DNA of 10,752 nt from PFJX01 sp038215555 (GTDB taxonomy: Bacteria > Pseudomonadota > Gammaproteobacteria > Burkholderiales > Thiobacillaceae). The notes under the pieces were generated by a model. The model did not search any database, was not told the origin of the DNA, and saw only the letters and a list, made by a program, of their open reading frames with translations. Numbering within the stretch: position 1 is the stretch's first letter; each line of letters opens with the position of its first letter. The stretch is taken from assembly GCA_038215555.1 (NCBI GenBank), contig JBBQQT010000128.1, forward strand, positions 1-10,752. The letters run 5' to 3'. Made by a program: the position numbers and the translations under genes. Of this stretch, positions 6,867 to 10,752 are shown in pieces.

Positions 6867-6868
6867 TT

Positions 6869-6926
6869 GGGTCAGACAGAGCAGCACGATTCCCGCTTTA
6901 GGAAAGGCAATATTCGTGTCTGATCC
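6869..6926. repeat. REP-like inverted repeat in the leader of the PEP-CTERM gene
   Basis: GGGTCAGACA (6869-6878) and TGTCTGATCC (6917-6926) are complementary at 9 of 10 positions, spaced 38 bases apart. The right arm is the second copy of the CGTGTCTGATCC half site. The repeat begins at the predicted transcription start, so most of it should be transcribed as part of the 5' leader. Confidence 0.6.
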
Positions 6927-6968
6927 AATTTCAACCTTTTAATCACATTACCTTGGATGGAGTCAAAC

Positions 6969-7862
6969 ATGAAATCGAAACTGAATACTCTGGCGCTGGC
7001 CTTGACCCTCGCCCTCCCAGTACCGGCTATGGCATTAACCATCACCCCGGTGAACACCAACGCAGCCGCCACCCTGCTCGCCGCTCTGCTGGCCCCCGGC
7101 AGCGGCATCAATGTAGTCGCTGGCACCGTTCAGTTTGTCGGCAATACCGTCGTCGGTTCCGAGCAGTCTGCCACCTACACCGGCATGAACCTGGTTCCCG
7201 ATTCGGGGGCTGGTGGCACGGCGACCATCACCAACCCGGATGGCATCCTGCTGACCAGCGGTCATGCCAACTTGCCTACCACCAACACAGCCAATAATTT
7301 TTCCAATGCCTTGACCAAGCCGGGCACCGGTGGCAACGCCGCATTGAGCGCCCTTTCTGGCGCCACCACCTCCGACCAGAACTTCATCTCCTTTGATTTC
7401 ACCCTGGCCGCCGGCAACGCTGTCAAGGCCAACTTCGTTTTCGCCTCCGACGAATTCCCGACGCAGACAGTGACCGACATCTTCGGCTTCTTTGTCGATG
7501 GCACCAACTACGCTTTCTTCCCGGGCGGCGCCCTAGTCTCCAACATCCCCGAGGCCAACTTCCAGTCAAACCCGGTGGGCACCAGCCACTACGACATCGA
7601 GTACAACGGCCTCACCACCAGCCTACTGGTGACTGGTCTCCTTAACAGCAGTCTGACCACCCACACCATGCTCATCGCCGTCGCCGACACCTCCGATAGC
7701 ATCTGGGACAGCGGCGCGTTCATCGGCAACCTGATGTCCACCACCTCCACGGGTGGCGGCGGCATCGGCGACCCGGGCAATGGCGTGCCTGAACCCGCCA
7801 CCTTGGCGCTGCTGGGTCTTGGCTTGGCCGGCTTGAGTTTCATGCGTCGCAAAGCCGCCTGA
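6969..7862 (+). CDS. PEP-CTERM protein with a choice-of-anchor-L-like domain
   Basis: A 297-residue exported protein. Start at ATG 6969 rather than 6957, because GGAG at 6959-6962 sits 6 bases ahead of it and the product then begins with a clean signal peptide (MKSKLNTLALALTLALPVPAMA, cut after residue 22). Residues about 108-255 match the choice-of-anchor-L type: NNFSNAL, SFDF, FVFASDEFPTQTVTDIFGFF (157-176) and IAVADTSDSIWDSGAFI (236-252). The C-terminus is a full PEP-CTERM signal: VPEP (273-276), a hydrophobic helix and RRKAA. After Sec export such proteins are recognised by an exosortase and released or moved to the cell surface or matrix. It contains no cysteine, and the body is rich in Thr, Ser, Asn and Gly. 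A single-gene unit: sigma-54 promoter upstream and strong terminator downstream. Confidence 0.93.
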   Translation: MKSKLNTLALALTLALPVPAMALTITPVNTNAAATLLAALLAPGSGINVVAGTVQFVGNTVVGSEQSATYTGMNLVPDSGAGGTATITNPDGILLTSGHANLPTTNTANNFSNALTKPGTGGNAALSALSGATTSDQNFISFDFTLAAGNAVKANFVFASDEFPTQTVTDIFGFFVDGTNYAFFPGGALVSNIPEANFQSNPVGTSHYDIEYNGLTTSLLVTGLLNSSLTTHTMLIAVADTSDSIWDSGAFIGNLMSTTSTGGGGIGDPGNGVPEPATLALLGLGLAGLSFMRRKAA

Positions 7863-7879
7863 GTCTTCGGGTCTTCCCG

Positions 7880-7912
7880 AAAAAAGCCGACACGCGCTTG
7901 TCGGCTTTTTTT
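7880..7912 (+). terminator. Intrinsic terminator of the choice-of-anchor-L-like gene
   Basis: GCCGACA (7886-7892), loop CGCGCT, TGTCGGC (7899-7905), then seven T (7906-7912), preceded by a run of A. The A-run makes it able to act on both strands. A smaller hairpin, TTCGGG-TCTT-CCCGAA (7866-7881), lies just before it. Confidence 0.93.
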
Positions 7913-8466
7913 ACGCCTGTTGTGCGGTCTCCAGCCATGGCGTGTCAAGGTTGCCAGCAAACTCGGATAGCTTGCCGCTACCCGCCTCGCGACTGTTCAG
8001 TCATCTTTGTTTTCGCTGCCAAGACTCGCCTTTGGCGGAAATTGAGAGATTGCTTGTCAGGCAAGACGTTTGTTTCAGGTAAGCGGGAAATTGCCCAGGC
8101 CGATCACCCCAGTGACGGCCGCCATGCTCACCAAAGCCATAACCAGCGACAGCTTGGATTCCTTCAATGCGATGCCGAGCAATAACATCACGAAATGCAC
8201 CACAGACTCTGGTGGCCACCCCAACCATTAACAGGGAGGGAGTGGCAAACGGCAACGTAGCCCTGAAGTCGAACGCGGTAAAACCATGCCACCCGGTCCA
8301 TTGCAGACCGGCAAAGTCAGAGCGAATTCCAGCCCCAGGAATCAGGCAGTCAAAAAGAAAGCGGGGAAGCCCTACGGATCAGATGGCGCAGAGAACACGC
8401 CGCAACATGTTCAGAGCTGGCAGCTCCGCCAGTGCATCTTAAGCAAGCCGTGGTACTCCAGCCAAC
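7913..8466. other. 550-bp gap between convergent PEP-CTERM genes
   Basis: No intact gene with a start, ribosome-binding site and plausible product is visible on either strand. The minus strand holds fragments that look like decayed coding sequence (see 8075-8378). A small hairpin with GAGCT-GGC-AGCTC lies in the leftward transcript beyond the minus-strand PEP-CTERM gene, but no T-run follows it. Confidence 0.6.
8075..8378 (-). pseudogene. Possible remnant of a membrane-protein gene
   Basis: On the minus strand 8378 to about 8210 is open and reads ...GLQWTGWHGFTAFDF...PSLLMVGVATRV, with the W-x-G-F-T-x-x-D and VGVA texture of DUF5009/heparan-alpha-glucosaminide N-acetyltransferase-like membrane proteins; NnrS-like proteins are another possibility. 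In a different frame, 8227-8075 gives a hydrophobic stretch, HFVMLLLGIALKESKLSLVM followed by about 20 more mostly apolar residues and a stop. Two hydrophobic segments in neighbouring frames suggest a frameshifted relic. No start codon with a ribosome-binding site is seen. The family guess is weak. Confidence 0.25.
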
Positions 8467-9093
8467 TCAGCCCCGCTGACGACGCCAGCGAGCGAGACCC
8501 AATCCAGCCACGCCCAACGCGATCAGGGCAAGTGTCTGCGGCTCAGGTACCGATTGTGTGTTGAAAGCGTGGTAGGTCATGACAGCGACGATGCTGTCTT
8601 GATTGCACGGTGTGTTAGCGCAAACCTGCGCCACACGTTCTGTGATACCGGAATTGGGCGAGTAGCTAACCTCGATCCGGTTGTTGCCACTGGTAAGCAC
8701 TCCAGTCACGCCATACACGCTGGGCACTGGTTGTTCCTGCTTGCTGACCAGATCCTTCAAGGAAATCGTGAGCCCCCCGTTAAAGGTCAACTTTTCGGTA
8801 GGCCAAAGTACGTTTTGACGGTTGATAACACGATTAAAACAGCCTGCATCAATAGTCACCTCGGCCGCGCTGGCCGAACCGCTGGTCGTCCCCGGAGCAA
8901 GTGCCGCTTTGTCGAAGGTGAAAGAGCCGCGTGCGCAGGTCAGCGGTACACCACCCTGCTTGAGGATCAGGTTGTACACCGTCGGGGCAGCAACGGCCTG
9001 AGCAACGGCCTGACCAGCGGACAACGCCAGCAGTCCGAGCAAGGCGGTCGTCGTCGCGCTCGCGCGCAAGAATCGATTCTGGAGGATGTTCAT
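8467..9093 (-). CDS. PEP-CTERM sorting-domain protein, unrecognised body
   Basis: A 208-residue exported protein. The ATG at 9093 was chosen because AGGTGA lies 7 bases upstream and a signal peptide follows (ASATTTALLGLLALSAGQAV AQA, cut near residue 33); the frame stays open 23 codons further up but that stretch covers the sigma-54 promoter. Residues about 35-180 match no domain I recognise; they look beta-rich, with four cysteines (53, 85, 158, 163) that could form two disulfides. The end is a PEP-CTERM signal: VPEP (182-185), hydrophobic helix 187-200, then RWRRQRG. It is processed by an exosortase not present in this window. It lies downstream of the O-ligase on the same strand, but its own promoter suggests separate control. 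Confidence 0.9.
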   Translation of the reverse strand: MNILQNRFLRASATTTALLGLLALSAGQAVAQAVAAPTVYNLILKQGGVPLTCARGSFTFDKAALAPGTTSGSASAAEVTIDAGCFNRVINRQNVLWPTEKLTFNGGLTISLKDLVSKQEQPVPSVYGVTGVLTSGNNRIEVSYSPNSGITERVAQVCANTPCNQDSIVAVMTYHAFNTQSVPEPQTLALIALGVAGLGLARWRRQRG

Positions 9094-9157
9094 TGTCAGT
9101 TCACCTGTAGGAGTCAGCCGCGAAGGCGACGGTAAATTGGATTTTGCAAAAATACTA

Positions 9158-9173
9158 AGCAAGCATCATGCCC
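9158..9173 (-). promoter_or_regulatory. Sigma-54 (RpoN) type promoter of the PEP-CTERM gene at 9093
   Basis: On the minus strand the sequence is GGGCATGATGCTTGCT. GG (9172-9171) and GC (9160-9159) are 10 bases apart, the -12 box TTGCT is perfect, and the -24 box GGCATG differs from GGCACG at one base. The predicted start is near 9147, giving a leader of about 54 bases that ends in AGGTGA. Confidence 0.72.
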
Positions 9174-9189
9174 GGATTATTTGTTCATT

Positions 9190-9199
9190 AAAAACAATG
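9190..9199 (-). promoter_or_regulatory. CATTGTTTTT motif upstream of the second sigma-54 promoter
   Basis: Read on the minus strand, CATTGTTTTT precedes the -24 box by 17 bases; the same 10-mer precedes the other PEP-CTERM promoter at 6812-6821. The surrounding 9181-9240 is AT-rich. Function is unknown and chance is possible. Confidence 0.25.
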
Positions 9200-9291
9200 G
9201 TTTGAATATTGCCACTGAAAATTGTGTAGCGCACTGTAAAAAATCCCGACAGATCCACGGCACACTTCATCACCCGTAGAGGACTTCCCCC

Positions 9292-10548
9292 CTATCCCGG
9301 CGGATCGGCGGATAAGCGCTGTCGCGACTGGTAGGCGAAGCGTTGCAGCAAGATCGCACTGATGACAAACAGATACAGCAACTCCCAGTAAGCAATCCCC
9401 AAGAATGCCGAGCCAACCACATAAGCGGCAAGAGACGCACGCAACATGGCTGCATGCGGGCCTAGCCAAGGCAGTTTCCAGCGCTGAGCACGCCATATCA
9501 GCCGGGTCAGGGCTGCCATACTGCCGAAAAGCAACAACAGCCAAAGGCCAAGTCCCAGCAGGCCGTGTTCGGCGGCAATCTCGATGTAGGCGCTGTGCCA
9601 GTCGAGCGGCGCCCCGGTCGGCAGGGAAAGGTAGACCCAGCCCTGGAAGCCACCGCCGAACCAGGGCCGCTCCAGCGCGTGCGCCCAACCCAGTCGCCAG
9701 ACTTCGATTCGATTCTCCGCCGAGGCATCGAGCTGACCGGCGCCGAGGGCCGCCATGCGCGCGAACCATTCTTCCGGCAACGAAACGAACATCAGAGCGG
9801 CGAACAAGCCCAGCAGTGGCAACGCCAGCCATTTTCGCCGGCTGTGCCAGACGAGCAACAGCGCCACCACGGCAAGGCTAAGCAAGCCGCCGCGCGACCA
9901 TGATGACAACGCGGCGGCGAAGCTGAGCGCAATCAACAAAACAAGGAACAGACGCACGCCACGGTGCTCGACCTCCCTGTACCACAACACCAAGAGCGGA
10001 ATGATCATCGCAGTGGCAACTGCAAATTCGTTGTTGTCGCCATACTGGCTGCCGGGTGGTCCGTAGACGCGATCCTGAAAACCATTGATGACCGCCCAGT
10101 AGCCCCCCTTTAGCACCACCGCTGAGACGGCCAAAGCCATGGTCAAATTGAGTATCCGCAGTTTTTCCCGGCTGTCGATCAGCAGTAAAGTCAGCGCTAG
10201 CGGCGGCAACAACTTGGCGACCTCCCACATTTTCGGCCAGGCTGCCCACGGGTTAAGTGCCTGCGTCGTACTCAGCACAAATTGGCCCCAAAGCAACAAG
10301 ATCAGCAGCAAGCGCCAGTCGAAAAACAAGGGGGGTAATGTGCGTTGGCGCCAAAATTCGCGGGCAGCGGCGATGGCAACGACGACAAACAGCGTCATAT
10401 AGACCGGGAAGCTCGCCATGAAACCGCTGGCATAGCCCTGCGGATGCATTGTGGCGAGAACCGCCAACCCCAATACACCCAGCCAGGGACGCCACCAAGC
10501 CAGCGCGGCCAGACCACACAGAATGAGCAAAATGGCGAGGTCTCTCAC
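9292..10548 (-). CDS. O-glycosylation ligase of the exosortase A-associated type (PEP_O_lig_1-like)
   Basis: A 418-residue protein with about 10-12 TM helices, the usual length for this family. It starts MRDLAILLILCGL, with the tract VYGPPGSQYGDNNEFA (161-176), SSWSRGGLL (215-223), DASAENRI..W (274-284), GGGF (298-301) and HSAYIEIAAEHGLLGL (318-333). These are the signature blocks of the exosortase A system-associated ligase subgroup of the Wzy/WaaL superfamily; His318 and the loop before it correspond to the periplasmic catalytic loop. The role is presumed transfer or ligation of a lipid-linked glycan; the acceptor is not established. The start is GTG 10548 with GGAG about 8 bases upstream, and GTGA overlaps the stop of the VanZ gene by 4 bases, so the two are translationally coupled. 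Confidence 0.9.
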   Translation of the reverse strand: MRDLAILLILCGLAALAWWRPWLGVLGLAVLATMHPQGYASGFMASFPVYMTLFVVVAIAAAREFWRQRTLPPLFFDWRLLLILLLWGQFVLSTTQALNPWAAWPKMWEVAKLLPPLALTLLLIDSREKLRILNLTMALAVSAVVLKGGYWAVINGFQDRVYGPPGSQYGDNNEFAVATAMIIPLLVLWYREVEHRGVRLFLVLLIALSFAAALSSWSRGGLLSLAVVALLLVWHSRRKWLALPLLGLFAALMFVSLPEEWFARMAALGAGQLDASAENRIEVWRLGWAHALERPWFGGGFQGWVYLSLPTGAPLDWHSAYIEIAAEHGLLGLGLWLLLLFGSMAALTRLIWRAQRWKLPWLGPHAAMLRASLAAYVVGSAFLGIAYWELLYLFVISAILLQRFAYQSRQRLSADPPG

Positions 10549-10752
10549 GCGTTTTTCTCCTGTCTCGATCCGTGCCGCTGCGTCCGGGTTTGACGCCGAG
10601 TGGGCTTCGACAGGCGAGCGCGGATGATCCGCAACAAGACATAGCCCATGACACCGCCGAGACTTTCCAGGAACCAGTCGGTGGTATCAGGGAATTTGCC
10701 TGGCAGCAGTACCTGTCCGAGTTCGATCGCCAGCGCAGAGGCCAGGATGAAC
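10545..10752 (-). CDS. VanZ-family protein, C-terminal part (5' end outside window)
   Basis: The last 68 residues of a protein entering from the right edge. It reads ...ELGQVLLPGKFPDTTDWFLE..., then SLGGVMGYVLL, the second half of a VanZ domain (E-x-x-Q, P-G-K/R, D-x-x-D, G-G-x-x-G). The usual Asn after the Asp is Glu here. A basic tail of about 30 residues (many Arg, Lys and Gln) follows the last helix. Its TGA overlaps the GTG of the O-ligase gene (GTGA), marking one operon. Confidence 0.88.
   Translation of the reverse strand, partial: FILASALAIELGQVLLPGKFPDTTDWFLESLGGVMGYVLLRIIRARLSKPTRRQTRTQRHGSRQEKNA

Noticed and set aside
5394..6926. CRISPR array
   Set aside because: The repeats here are palindromes and paired copies of different families without regular spacers.
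8554..9135. 193-codon open frame on the plus strand
   Set aside because: Antisense to the PEP-CTERM gene at 8467-9093, which has a signal peptide, ribosome-binding site, promoter and sorting signal.
9188..9832. 214-codon open frame on the minus strand
   Set aside because: Out-of-frame shadow of the O-ligase gene, whose signature motifs lie in another frame.

Overview
The window reads like a GC-rich betaproteobacterial chromosome, probably Rhodocyclales or a relative. This is an inference from two PEP-CTERM proteins, an exosortase-A-type O-ligase, VanZ-like genes, sigma-54-type promoters and characteristic dispersed palindromes. No marker gene fixes the taxon. No exosortase, glycosyltransferase or sensor kinase lies in the window, so this is a satellite or edge of an extracellular polysaccharide/protein-sorting locus rather than its core.

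Layout. (1) 2-1835, plus strand: the 3' part of a zinc-ribbon/one-TM/Sel1-repeat protein, then a VanZ-family membrane protein. (2) 1877-1934: a self-complementary repeat between convergent genes. (3) 1954-5263, minus strand: a VanZ-like protein with two VanZ-like halves, then a large O-antigen-ligase/polymerase-like protein whose periplasmic loop carries a beta-rich insert. (4) 5264-6950: a repeat-rich zone. It contains a VapBC-like toxin-antitoxin remnant whose PIN toxin gene is split by a 188-bp palindromic MITE-like element. The element is flanked by a 5-bp direct repeat, and removing element plus one repeat copy restores the toxin frame exactly. Several REP-like repeats surround it. (5) 6969-7862, plus strand: a choice-of-anchor-L-like PEP-CTERM protein with a sigma-54-type promoter and a strong terminator. 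(6) 7913-8466: no intact gene, possibly decayed coding sequence. (7) 8467-10752, minus strand: a partial VanZ gene overlapping by 4 bp the start of an exosortase-A-type O-ligase, followed by a second PEP-CTERM gene with its own sigma-54-type promoter.

How the parts may fit. PEP-CTERM proteins are exported by Sec and then handled at the inner membrane by an exosortase. The O-ligase-like proteins are multi-spanning enzymes expected to join or polymerise glycans on the periplasmic side. VanZ-like proteins recur beside them, in two minus-strand VanZ/O-ligase pairs. Both PEP-CTERM genes have GG-N10-GC promoters, which fits the RpoN-dependent PrsK/PrsR control described for PEP-CTERM genes in floc-forming bacteria. 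That control is inferred here from sequence only.
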